Shown: piece after piece, positions 6,020-13,196 of the stretch
Layout of the letters: each line of letters begins with the position of its first letter
Position numbering within the stretch: the first letter of the stretch is position 1
Notes under the pieces: generated by a model
What the model saw: only the letters and a program-made list of their open reading frames with translations
What the model was told of the DNA's origin: nothing
Database searches by the model: none
NCBI GenBank assembly: GCA_050693155.1
Contig: JBOGWA010000055.1
Coordinates: forward strand, 1 to 16,259
DNA from: JBOGWA01 sp050693155
GTDB taxonomy: Bacteria > Actinomycetota > UBA4738 > CALAEC01
DNA length: 16,259 bases
Direction of reading: 5' to 3'
Position numbers and translations under genes: made by a program

Positions 6020-7680
6020 CCCCCGCTGAGTCGCCCGAAGACACGACGGGACCGATCGCGCCGGTCCGGCGCGAGGACGCCTCAGCGCTCGTCCGAAGCA
6101 CCGCCATCATGTCGATCGGAACGGCCCTGTCTCGCCTGACGGGCTTCCTTCGGGTCGGCGCGATGGCGTTCGCTCTTGGCGTCGCGGAAACCCGCCTCGC
6201 CGACGCCTACAACGTCGCGAACAACCTGCCGAACATCGTCTACGAGCTTGTCCTGGGGGGGATCCTCTCCTCCGTCTTCGTCCCCGTCTTCGTCGAACAG
6301 CTCGTCTCCCGGAAACGAGAAGACGCCTGGCACGCGGCGCGGGCCGTCATGACGCTCGCCGCGCTCATCCTCGGGGTCATCATGGTTCTCGGCATCCTCG
6401 CGGCGCCGTGGATCGTGCGTCTCTACACGTTCCGCGTCGAAGGCCCGGCCCGAGAGGCGTCACAGGAGCTTGCCACCCTCTTCCTCCGCTTCTTCATGCC
6501 GCAAATTGTCTTCTACGGGCTCGGCGCGATTGCTTCTGGGCTGCTGAACGCCCACCGACGCTTCGGCGTCCCAATGTTCGCGCCGATACTCAACAACGTC
6601 GTCGTTATCGTCGCAATGCTCGCGTTTGCGTTCATGACGGGACCCGAAACGCCGTCACCGGGGGGAATCACTCTTGGACAGAAACTAGTCCTCGCGATTG
6701 GGACGACTGGCGGCGTGATGGCAATGACCATGGCTCTCTGGCCATCGCTCCGACGACTGGGGTTTCGATTCCGTTTTACGCTCGATCTCCGCCACCAGGC
6801 AGTTCGTCGCTTGATGCGACTGTCGGGGTGGGTGGCGGCCCAGGTCACGACGAATCAGCTCGCCCTGCTCTTCGTGATCATCCTTGCGAGCCGCGTCCGA
6901 GGTGGCTACTCGGCCTACGTCGCCTCCTTCATCTTCTTTCAACTGCCGCACGCAATCGTCGTCGTCTCGATCATCACGGCGCTTTCGCCCTCGCTCGCCG
7001 AGCGGTGGATCGAAGGCGACCGGGAGAATTTTCGGCGCATCCTGGTCCGGGGTATCCGCGCTTCGGCCTTCATCGTGATCCCCGCGACCGCCGGCTATCT
7101 CGTGCTGGCCACGCCAATCATCCGCCTTCTGCTGGAACACGGCGTCGCGACCGGTCAGTCGACCGAACTCACGAGCGGGGTGCTGACGTTCTTCGTTCTC
7201 GCACTCTTTCCCTTCTCGGCGTTCTATCTGATGCTTCGTGCCTTCTACGCCATGCAGGACACGAGGACGCCGATGTTGATCAACGTCTTCGCCGTCGCGT
7301 TAAACATCGGGACCAACTTCCTGTACATCCAGGCGTTTGGCGTGAAGGGTCTCGCTCTCGGGTACGCGACTGCCTACACGTTCGCAGCGATCGCCGCGGG
7401 CGCCATCCTGCGCCGGCGGCTCGGCGGAATAGAAGGGAGAGCACTCGCCTCCGGGCTCGGGCGAACCGTCCTTGGAGCCGCGATCACCGCCGCCGGAGCG
7501 TGGGGGGCGGCCAAGGCGGTCACGTCCGTCGTTGACACGACGACGTTCGTTGGCCAAGTTCTCGAGGTTGGAGGGGGAGTCGCCGCGGGGCTGTTACTCT
7601 TCATCGGAGCAGCTCTTCTGCTTCGTATCGAGGAGTTCGCCTTGATCCGACGAGCGGTAGCGGAGCGATTGCGGCGATGA
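5980..7680 (+). CDS. murJ: MurJ/MviN lipid II flippase
   Basis: A 566-residue MOP-superfamily transporter that moves lipid II across the cytoplasmic membrane for peptidoglycan synthesis. After a ~35-residue hydrophilic leader, the core begins with LVRSTAIMSIGTALSRLTGFLR (Arg58 in the GFxR motif) and LADAYNVANNLPNIVYELVLGG (about 73-94); the VYEL variant in place of the PNxxRR motif is characteristic of actinobacterial MviN. About 14 hydrophobic segments are spread along the protein. It starts at GTG 5980 (or GTG 5983), overlapping the upstream gene by about 40 bases, with no evident Shine-Dalgarno sequence, so translation is probably coupled. Unlike mycobacterial MviN, it has no C-terminal kinase-like extension; that module is encoded separately at 8142. 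The stop overlaps the next ATG. Confidence 0.93.
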   Translation: MVGKEAPAPPAILTPAESPEDTTGPIAPVRREDASALVRSTAIMSIGTALSRLTGFLRVGAMAFALGVAETRLADAYNVANNLPNIVYELVLGGILSSVFVPVFVEQLVSRKREDAWHAARAVMTLAALILGVIMVLGILAAPWIVRLYTFRVEGPAREASQELATLFLRFFMPQIVFYGLGAIASGLLNAHRRFGVPMFAPILNNVVVIVAMLAFAFMTGPETPSPGGITLGQKLVLAIGTTGGVMAMTMALWPSLRRLGFRFRFTLDLRHQAVRRLMRLSGWVAAQVTTNQLALLFVIILASRVRGGYSAYVASFIFFQLPHAIVVVSIITALSPSLAERWIEGDRENFRRILVRGIRASAFIVIPATAGYLVLATPIIRLLLEHGVATGQSTELTSGVLTFFVLALFPFSAFYLMLRAFYAMQDTRTPMLINVFAVALNIGTNFLYIQAFGVKGLALGYATAYTFAAIAAGAILRRRLGGIEGRALASGLGRTVLGAAITAAGAWGAAKAVTSVVDTTTFVGQVLEVGGGVAAGLLLFIGAALLLRIEEFALIRRAVAERLRR

Positions 7681-8087
7681 CGCCGGCACGCTGCGCCCGG
7701 CGATTCCACGAAGACGAGTGCGGCTTTTTCATCTCCACCCTCATCAAAGTCGCCCTCATCCTGGGACTGGTCGCGCTCTCGGCGATCGAGGCCGGCGCCA
7801 TTCTGTTCGCGAGATTCGAGCTCCAGGACACCGCCGACCGGGCGGCCATCGCCGGGGCCGACGCTCTCGCTCAGCGCGCGAGCTGCGTGCAAGCAGCGAC
7901 CGCCATCGTGGACGAAGAGGATCCGAGCATCCGTATCATCGCGATCGAGTGCCGGCCCGGCGGATCCGTAGAGGTCGACATCGGTACGCGGGCGAACACG
8001 CTCGTCGTGCACCGCATTCCCTTCTTCGGCATCAAAGACTTCGCGAGGGTCCGAGCGATCGGGGAGGGGCGCCCTCCGGAATTCTGA
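7677..8087 (+). CDS. Small TadE/TadG-like membrane protein
   Basis: A 136-residue protein with a basic N-terminus, one hydrophobic helix (about 24-46, starting FISTLIKVALILGL) and then an ELQDTADRAAIAGADALAQRAS-like helix (about 48-70) strongly reminiscent of the TadE/TadG pseudopilin-like pattern (xxxxxDxAAxAGAxAL). The remaining 65 residues are predicted extracytoplasmic, with a cysteine pair at C69 and C92 that might form a disulfide. It overlaps the murJ stop by ATGA. No other tad genes are seen. It may be a small membrane partner of the murJ or pseudokinase products; this is inferred only from position. Assignment to TadG is by pattern, not by full-length homology. Confidence 0.6.
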   Translation: MTPARCARRFHEDECGFFISTLIKVALILGLVALSAIEAGAILFARFELQDTADRAAIAGADALAQRASCVQAATAIVDEEDPSIRIIAIECRPGGSVEVDIGTRANTLVVHRIPFFGIKDFARVRAIGEGRPPEF

Positions 8088-8129
8088 CGGCAATCCGAAT
8101 CTCCAACACACGCACGGAACCGGGCACCT

Positions 8130-8141
8130 TACACTGACCGC
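8130..8141 (+). promoter_or_regulatory. -10 element of the pseudokinase gene
   Basis: TACACT (8130-8135) lies six bases before the GTG at 8142; no Shine-Dalgarno sequence is present in the 54-bp gap after the preceding stop. A good -35 is not visible 16-18 bp upstream. The spacing fits a leaderless mRNA. Confidence 0.45.
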
Positions 8142-9413
8142 GTGGCGACCACCCTCAAGGGACGGCGGCTCGCGGACCGCTACGTTCTGGAAACGAGAAT
8201 CAGCGACGGACCCGTCTCGACGTGGCGGGGTCGCGACGAAATCCTCGGACGCTCGGTTGCCGTAAGCGTCGTCCAGACATCGGGCTGGCAGTGGGATCGA
8301 TTCCGTCGGCAAGCCCAAGCCACCGGCTGCCTGTCTCACGCATCCGTCCTACGCGTGTTCGACACGGGCGAGGAGGAGGGAGCCGCCTACCTCGTGACCG
8401 AGTACCTCGAAGGCAGGACACTGGAATCGCTGCTCGAGAACGGACCGATGCAGCCCGAGCATGCCTTGGCAATCGCCCGTGCGGTGCTCTCGGCCGTGAT
8501 GCACGCGCACGACGCCGGCGTCGTCCACGGGGGACTCGTTCCCCGTGTCGTTCTCGTAGATGAGACCGGCCACGTGAAGGTCACGGGGTTCGGCTGGGAA
8601 GAGGACTCCGATCCAAGATCTGACCTCGCAGCCGTCGGGACGCTCCTCGATGCCATGCTCGGAAACGACCGCGAGCCTTCCCTGGCGCAGTTCGTCGCGA
8701 GGGCGAGGGGCGAGGGAGACCGCGACTTCAGGGATGCCGCGGAGATGATCGGGTCGCTCGACAGGATTCCCATCCAGGAACCATCCGACGATGCGGACGC
8801 CGTGACGCCCGAGCGCTCGGGGGATTCCGGCCGGGAACCCGCTCGCCGACTCGTCCGTCCCTTCACCGTGGCGATCATCGGAGGCCTCTTGGTTGGTGCG
8901 TTCGCAGTCGGACTACTGCTCCCGTCTCAGGAGCTTCCGGTCGATGATCGGGCTCGTCCGGGTCCTCCGGCGCAGTGGCCGGTCGTCGCGGTCCTCGACC
9001 ACGATCCTGAAGGCGACGGGCAAGAGCAACCCGACCTCACGGGGCTGGCGATCGACGGGGACGCGAGCACCGGTTGGAAGACCGAACGCTACGAGACAGC
9101 GGATCTCGGTGGACTGAAGCAGGGGGTGGGGCTCCTCCTTGACCTCGGCCGCCTGCACGACGTCGGGGGAGTCGAGGTGCAGACCGCACTTCTGGGCTGG
9201 CGCTTCCAGCTCCAGGGCTCGGAGGACGGACGCACCTTCTCCGGCCCACTTCCCGCGCCCGACGGGACCGTGGTCTTCAGCGCGACTCATGACCTCGTAC
9301 AGCCCCTCGAACCCGTGCGCGTCCGTTACGTGCTCATCTGGATCGTGGAGCTCGCGCCCGCGGAAGGCGGTTTCCAGGCGTCGGTCAACGAAGCGCAAAT
9401 CCTCGCTGCATGA
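8142..9413 (+). CDS. Membrane pseudokinase with extracellular discoidin-like domain
   Basis: A 423-residue protein with a cytoplasmic Ser/Thr-kinase-like fold (about 10-205), a linker, one transmembrane helix (about 240-260) and an extracytoplasmic C-terminal domain (about 280-420) resembling F5/8-type C (discoidin) beta-sandwiches, with IDGDASTGWKTERY, LLLDLG and LQGSEDGRTF as typical strands. The catalytic residues are lost: the VAVK lysine is Ser42, HRDLKPxN reads HGGLVPRV (129-136), and DFG reads GFG (149-151); the Gly-rich loop is also degenerate. It should not phosphorylate substrates. The same arrangement (pseudokinase, helix, outer domain) is fused to MviN in M. tuberculosis Rv3910, where the phosphorylated pseudokinase recruits FhaA. 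Here it is a separate gene two positions after murJ, so a role in regulating lipid II export is likely. The stop overlaps the next ATG (ATGA). Confidence 0.85.
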   Translation: MATTLKGRRLADRYVLETRISDGPVSTWRGRDEILGRSVAVSVVQTSGWQWDRFRRQAQATGCLSHASVLRVFDTGEEEGAAYLVTEYLEGRTLESLLENGPMQPEHALAIARAVLSAVMHAHDAGVVHGGLVPRVVLVDETGHVKVTGFGWEEDSDPRSDLAAVGTLLDAMLGNDREPSLAQFVARARGEGDRDFRDAAEMIGSLDRIPIQEPSDDADAVTPERSGDSGREPARRLVRPFTVAIIGGLLVGAFAVGLLLPSQELPVDDRARPGPPAQWPVVAVLDHDPEGDGQEQPDLTGLAIDGDASTGWKTERYETADLGGLKQGVGLLLDLGRLHDVGGVEVQTALLGWRFQLQGSEDGRTFSGPLPAPDGTVVFSATHDLVQPLEPVRVRYVLIWIVELAPAEGGFQASVNEAQILAA

Positions 9414-9955
9414 AGCGGCGTGTCGTTGTCATCATTGTGGCAACAGGCGTCGCCGCTGCGGGCGCCTCGGCGGTCGCGTTCCTGCGGGATGATTCGGGGA
9501 GCGTTTTGACCGTGCCCGGATCCGAGGCGCCCGAGGGCGGCACGACGAGACAGTCTCAGCCGGGCGCGCTCGTTGACTTCCCCACGTTCGTGAAGTCAAG
9601 CACCCGTTTCGAGCCGGAAACGATCGCGAAGCTCATCGTCGATCTTGCGGCACGAGCCGACGGAGCGCTGACCTACGGACGGTTCCCGCCGACCGAGGAA
9701 CGGTTCCTGGATGTCTTCGATCCCCTGAGACTCTCAGAGGGCGCTCGAGAAGCGGTGCGATGCGCCCGGGCGTCGGCGAGTGAAGAGACACTCGCTCCCT
9801 TCCATATCGAGATCGCCAACTTTGAAACCCACCGCGCGTACGTCGTGGCGTTTCTGAGAGCACCGGACGCCGTCTCGCTCTTCGACCGACTGGTCATCTG
9901 GGCGGTTGACCGAAGCGGCTGCACGCCCCTCCACGTAGCCTTCCAACGCCTCTAG
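9410..9955 (+). CDS. Small exported/membrane-anchored protein of unknown function
   Basis: A 181-residue protein with a basic start (MKRR) and one hydrophobic segment (about 5-24), then a Ser/Gly/Pro-rich linker (about 26-52) and a compact mixed alpha/beta domain (about 55-181) containing two cysteines (C127 and C171 by approximate count) that could form a disulfide outside the cell. There is no lipobox cysteine after the hydrophobic stretch, so it is either a cleaved secreted protein or a signal-anchored one. I do not recognise the family. Its ATG overlaps the pseudokinase stop, so the two are probably made together, suggesting a partner of the pseudokinase's outer domain. Its place corresponds roughly to Rv3911-Rv3912 in M. 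tuberculosis, but no sigma or anti-sigma features are seen. Confidence 0.75.
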   Translation: MKRRVVVIIVATGVAAAGASAVAFLRDDSGSVLTVPGSEAPEGGTTRQSQPGALVDFPTFVKSSTRFEPETIAKLIVDLAARADGALTYGRFPPTEERFLDVFDPLRLSEGAREAVRCARASASEETLAPFHIEIANFETHRAYVVAFLRAPDAVSLFDRLVIWAVDRSGCTPLHVAFQRL

Positions 9956-10012
9956 CCCTGGGCCACGGGAACAAAAGGGCGGGCAGAAACCCTTATGTCA
10001 GAATGACCGCCA
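9956..10012 (+). promoter_or_regulatory. trxB upstream region with -10-like CAGAAT
   Basis: CAGAAT (9999-10004) lies eight bases before the trxB ATG and there is no Shine-Dalgarno sequence, again suggesting a leaderless message. A short AAGGG/CCCTT inverted repeat (9975-9979 with 9990-9994) overlaps the region just before it. No convincing -35 is seen. Confidence 0.35.
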
Positions 10013-10939
10013 ATGACCGACGAGCGTAACGTCATCATCCTGGGCTCCGGGCCGGCCGGCCACACGGCTGCCCTGTACACGGCGCGGGCAAATTTGAAAC
10101 CCCTCGTTCTCAAGGGAATCGACGCCGGCGGACAGCTCATGCTCACCACCGACGTGGAGAACTACCCGGGCTTCCCAGAAGGAATCCTCGGCCCCGAGAT
10201 GATGGAGCTCTTCGAAAAGCAGGCGATCCGTTTCGGCGCGGAGATGCTTCACACCGAGGCCACGAAGGTCGACCTCTCCGAGCGTCCTTTCGGGGTCTGG
10301 GCCGGGGACGAGGAATTCCGGGCGAGATCGCTGATCGTCGCGACCGGCGCGAAGGCGTTGATGCTCGGACTCGAATCCGAGCAGCGACTGCTCGGCCACG
10401 GCGTCTCGACCTGCGCAACGTGCGACGGCTTCTTCTACCGGGGCGTTCCCCTCGTCGTCGTGGGGGGCGGCGACTCCGCGATGGAGGAAGCGCTTTTCCT
10501 CACGCGATTCGCGACGAAGGTGACCGTCGTGCACCGGCGCGACAAGCTGCGGGCATCCAAGATCATGCAGGATCGAGCGTTCGCCAACGACAAGATCGAC
10601 GTCGTCTGGGACACCGTCGTCGAGGACGTGCTCGGCAACGGCAAGGTCGAGGGCGTGCGGCTCAAGAGTGTGAAGACGGGCGAGACCCGTGACCTCGAGG
10701 TCGGAGGGTTGTTCGTCGCGATCGGGCATGCCCCAAACACCGACATATTCAAGGGGCAGCTCGAAATGGACGAAGGCTACATCGTCGTGAGAGAGCCTCG
10801 AACCCACACGAGCATCGAGGGAGTCTTCGGCGCCGGCGACGTCGTCGACCACGTGTATCGCCAGGCCGTGACCGCAGCTGGAATGGGGTGCAAGGCGGCG
10901 ATCGACGCCGAGCGATTCCTCGAAGCGACCGGATCGTAG
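10013..10939 (+). CDS. trxB: Thioredoxin reductase (NADPH)
   Basis: A 308-residue low-molecular-weight thioredoxin reductase that passes electrons from NADPH through FAD to thioredoxin. The FAD Rossmann motif is ILGSGPAGHTAA (9-20), the redox-active CATC is at C134-C137, the NADPH Rossmann motif is GGGDSAMEEA (151-160), the NADPH 2'-phosphate-binding HRR (174-176) is present, and the second FAD motif reads GAGDVVD (273-279). Length is normal. The ATG at 10013 gives the usual short N-terminus. trxA follows but is separated from it by a secreted M23 peptidase gene, whereas in most actinobacterial versions of this locus trxB and trxA are adjacent. Confidence 0.97.
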   Translation: MTDERNVIILGSGPAGHTAALYTARANLKPLVLKGIDAGGQLMLTTDVENYPGFPEGILGPEMMELFEKQAIRFGAEMLHTEATKVDLSERPFGVWAGDEEFRARSLIVATGAKALMLGLESEQRLLGHGVSTCATCDGFFYRGVPLVVVGGGDSAMEEALFLTRFATKVTVVHRRDKLRASKIMQDRAFANDKIDVVWDTVVEDVLGNGKVEGVRLKSVKTGETRDLEVGGLFVAIGHAPNTDIFKGQLEMDEGYIVVREPRTHTSIEGVFGAGDVVDHVYRQAVTAAGMGCKAAIDAERFLEATGS

Positions 10940-10978
10940 GAAGGAATCCAACTGCCGACGCCGTATCCTGTTAGACCT
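10940..10978 (+). promoter_or_regulatory. -10 element of the M23 peptidase gene
   Basis: TATCCT (10964-10969), the same hexamer as before cca, lies nine bases before the GTG at 10979. No Shine-Dalgarno sequence is placed for this start and no clear -35 is seen. The whole gap to trxB is only 39 bp. Confidence 0.4.
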
Positions 10979-11704
10979 GTGACCCGACGACGGACTCTGC
11001 TCGCTTCGTTCGTTGCGACGCTGCTCGGGCTCGGTACGATCGCCGCCACGCCCGCGGCGACGCAGCCCCTCGCATTGATCGGCGAGGGGGCTGCGCCTCC
11101 TCCCGCCTACTACCGACCCGTGGTAGTGGACGGATTCACGTTCCCCGTCGCGCGGACGAACTGGTTCTCGCCGATCGATTTCAGCGACGACTGGCACGCG
11201 CCCCGCAACAGAGTCATCAACGGAAAATGGGTGGCCGGAGCCGGTTTCCACGAAGGCAACGACATCTTCGCGCCGAAGGGAACACCGATCGTCGCTGCGA
11301 GAGGGGGCCAGATCGAGGCCGTTGGATGGACCTTCTACTCGGGGCTCCGGATAGGGGTTCGGGGGGACGACGGCCGCTATTACCTCTACGCGCACCTTTC
11401 CGGCGTCCCGCCGGGGATCACGGTCGGAACGCCGGTTCCGGTCGGCGGCCTCATCGGATACATGGGAAACAGCGGATACGGTCCGCCGGGGACCTCCGGC
11501 AAGTTCGTGTCCCACGTTCATTTCGGGATCCAGGACGGAAGCACGTGGGTCAACCCCGTGCCGTTCGACCAGGAGCTCTACAGGGCTTCCACGCTCTTCA
11601 CCTCACGGGCCGAGCGAAGACTCGCCCTCCTTCGGCTCCAGGGTCGCTTCGACGAAGCGGAGACGCTCGCCCAAGCGCTGTATGTGTCCTGGAATACCGG
11701 GTAG
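10979..11704 (+). CDS. Secreted M23-family (LytM/lysostaphin-type) peptidase
   Basis: A 241-residue exported protein: basic N-terminus MTRRR, hydrophobic core, probable signal cleavage near residues 26-29 (ATPAATQ). The M23 zinc-site motifs are intact: HxxxD as H91-EGN-D95, the catalytic-region YAHL with H139, and HxH as H179-V-H181. It should cut peptide cross-links in peptidoglycan, or act as an amidase activator. The peptidase domain occupies about 85-195; a C-terminal helical tail (about 200-241) has no assigned role. There is no LysM or SH3 wall-binding domain. It begins at a GTG preceded by a -10 box and lies between trxB and trxA, upstream of the CwlM-like gene, so it belongs with the envelope genes of this region. 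Confidence 0.9.
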   Translation: MTRRRTLLASFVATLLGLGTIAATPAATQPLALIGEGAAPPPAYYRPVVVDGFTFPVARTNWFSPIDFSDDWHAPRNRVINGKWVAGAGFHEGNDIFAPKGTPIVAARGGQIEAVGWTFYSGLRIGVRGDDGRYYLYAHLSGVPPGITVGTPVPVGGLIGYMGNSGYGPPGTSGKFVSHVHFGIQDGSTWVNPVPFDQELYRASTLFTSRAERRLALLRLQGRFDEAETLAQALYVSWNTG

Positions 11705-11728
11705 GCTCGTGCGCGTTTGAGACTCATA

Positions 11729-11768
11729 GGACCGGGGCATCCCGGAATCCACACCTGAAGGAGGAGAA
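11729..11768 (+). promoter_or_regulatory. Leader hairpin and strong Shine-Dalgarno of trxA
   Basis: GGA-CCGGG (11729-11736) can pair with CCCGG-AA-TCC (11741-11750) around the loop GCAT, giving an imperfect 8-bp hairpin with a two-base bulge. AAGGAGGAG (11758-11766) is a near-perfect Shine-Dalgarno sequence just before the ATG at 11769. It contrasts with the other operon-leading genes, which lack one. The hairpin may attenuate, stabilise the message, or be incidental. Confidence 0.55.
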
Positions 11769-12104
11769 ATGGGCGACGAGCACATCTTGGAGGCGTCTGA
11801 CGGCAACTTCGAATCGGAAGTGCTTACGTCCGAGACGCCGGTGCTGGTCGACTTCTGGGCCGACTGGTGCGCGCCCTGTCACATCGTTTCGCCGATCGTC
11901 GAGGAGATCAGCCGGGACAAGGCGGAGATCCTCCGCGTCGCCAAGCTCAATGTGGACGAGAACCCCGAAACCGCTCGCCGGTACGGGGTCATGAGCATCC
12001 CCACGCTCATCCTGTTCAAGAACGGCGACGAGAAGGCCCGCGTAATCGGCGCTCGGGGCAAGGACGCCATCCTCGCGGAGATCGACCCGCACATAGCCGC
12101 CTGA
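11769..12104 (+). CDS. trxA: Thioredoxin
   Basis: A 111-residue thioredoxin, the general cytoplasmic disulfide reductant, recycled by TrxB. The active site is FWADWCAPC with C34 and C37, the cis-proline is P78 in SIPTL, and KNGDE (84-88) is the usual turn. The active site reads WCAPC instead of the common WCGPC, and the next residue is His where Lys/Arg is usual; this may shift redox potential slightly but is within family variation. It has the strongest ribosome-binding site in the window, consistent with high expression. The CwlM-like gene follows after 15 bases. Confidence 0.96.
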   Translation: MGDEHILEASDGNFESEVLTSETPVLVDFWADWCAPCHIVSPIVEEISRDKAEILRVAKLNVDENPETARRYGVMSIPTLILFKNGDEKARVIGARGKDAILAEIDPHIAA

Positions 12105-12119
12105 GTCATACTCCCCGGC
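12105..12119 (+). promoter_or_regulatory. -10-like element before cwlM
   Basis: CATACT (12107-12112) lies seven bases before the GTG at 12120, inside the 15-bp gap after the trxA stop. There is no Shine-Dalgarno sequence. This would allow leaderless transcription of cwlM separately from trxA read-through. No -35 is evident. Confidence 0.4.
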
Positions 12120-13196
12120 GTGATCGTCAGCCGGGGCGACGAAGGGGAGGCCGTCAGCGATATCCAGCAGCGACTGACGGCCCTCGGCCATACGATCGAT
12201 TCCGTCGAGCTCGAGGCCAACCGGTTCGATTCGTCGACCGAATCCGCCACCCGCGCGTTCCAGCAAGAGCGGGCTTTGCTTACCGATGGAATCGTCGGGC
12301 CGCAGACCTGGCAGGAGCTGGTCGAGGCCGGGTATTCGCTCGGGGATCGCGTGCTCTACCTGCGATACCCGTCCTTTCGCGGGGACGACGTCCGCACGCT
12401 CCAGGAGCGTCTGAACGTGCTCGGTTTCGACCCGGGTCGAGAGGACGGTATCTTCGGCGAGCAGGCGGATCGAGCCGTGCGGGAGTTCCAGGAGAACGTC
12501 GGGATCTCACCGGACGGAATCGTCGGCGCGGCGACGCTCCGGGCGCTCGACCGGCTGCGCCCACCAGGCCCGGGGCCGGGCCGCACGGTCGTGCGAGAAA
12601 CGGAGTCGCTCGAGGCCCGGGGAAGCCTTTCAAACAGGCGGATAGCGATCGACCCCGGACACGGGCCCCTCGATCCCGGCGCCGTGGGTCCCGGCGGCCT
12701 CCTCGAATCGGAGGCCGTTCTCCCTCTTTCTCAGGCCCTGGCCGACACCCTCCAGAACCGAGGAGCGGAGCCGGTGTTTCTTCGCACGCCGGAGGAGAGC
12801 CCCGGCGAACCCGAGCGCGCCGGACGGGCGAATGCGGCCGACGCCGACATCGTCATCTCGATCCACGCGAACAGTCATACGGATCCCGCCGCCGCGGGAT
12901 CGGCCTGCTACTTCTTCGGGCGCCCCGGATCGGTCTCCCTGCGCGGCCACGCGCTCGCGGAGCTCGTCCAGGAGGAGATCATCGAGACCACGGGTATGAG
13001 CGATGGAAGAACGCACCCGATGGCGTTTCCGCTCCTCCGCGAGACGCGGATGCCGGCGGTTCGGATCGAGCCGTGCTTCATCACCAACCCGAATGAAGAG
13101 GAGCTCCTTCGCGGAGACGAGTTTCGGCGCGACGTCGCCGAGGCAATCGTCCGAGCCCTCGAGCGCTTCTTTGCAGGCGGCGGGCGGTCCGACTAG
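12120..13196 (+). CDS. cwlM: CwlM-like N-acetylmuramoyl-L-alanine amidase
   Basis: A 358-residue protein with two tandem peptidoglycan-binding type 1 repeats (about 5-70 and 85-145, each with a DGIVG motif near its end), a Pro/Gly linker (about 147-155), and an Amidase_3 domain (about 173-352). No signal peptide is present: the first PG-binding repeat starts at residue 3, as in CwlM of mycobacteria, which stays in the cytoplasm and, when phosphorylated, activates MurA. The zinc ligands appear intact, H181 in DPGHG, E198 and H249 in SIHAN, with E317 in RIEPCFITN as the catalytic glutamate, so hydrolytic activity remains possible. The order trxA-cwlM-GNAT supports the assignment. Its TAG overlaps the stop of the convergent GNAT gene in the palindrome CTAG. 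Confidence 0.9.
   Translation: MIVSRGDEGEAVSDIQQRLTALGHTIDSVELEANRFDSSTESATRAFQQERALLTDGIVGPQTWQELVEAGYSLGDRVLYLRYPSFRGDDVRTLQERLNVLGFDPGREDGIFGEQADRAVREFQENVGISPDGIVGAATLRALDRLRPPGPGPGRTVVRETESLEARGSLSNRRIAIDPGHGPLDPGAVGPGGLLESEAVLPLSQALADTLQNRGAEPVFLRTPEESPGEPERAGRANAADADIVISIHANSHTDPAAAGSACYFFGRPGSVSLRGHALAELVQEEIIETTGMSDGRTHPMAFPLLRETRMPAVRIEPCFITNPNEEELLRGDEFRRDVAEAIVRALERFFAGGGRSD

Noticed and set aside
6408..7535. 375-codon plus-strand frame inside murJ
   Set aside because: It is Arg/Pro-rich, in an alternate frame of murJ, with no motif.
8116..8142. ECF sigma promoter before the pseudokinase (GGAAC at 8116-8120)
   Set aside because: The only CGT-like -10 partner would fall on the start codon itself, and a better TACACT -10 fits the leaderless pattern.
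9967..9999. SigR-type oxidative-stress promoter before trxB (GGGAAC at 9967-9972)
   Set aside because: The required GTT-type -10 is not found 16-19 bp downstream, so only the -35-like half is present.
9998..11521. 507-codon open frame on the minus strand across trxB and the M23 gene
   Set aside because: It is antisense to two clearly recognised genes, spans their intergenic gap, and its translation is rich in Asp/Arg/Gly/Val without a recognisable domain; such long antisense frames are common in GC-rich DNA.
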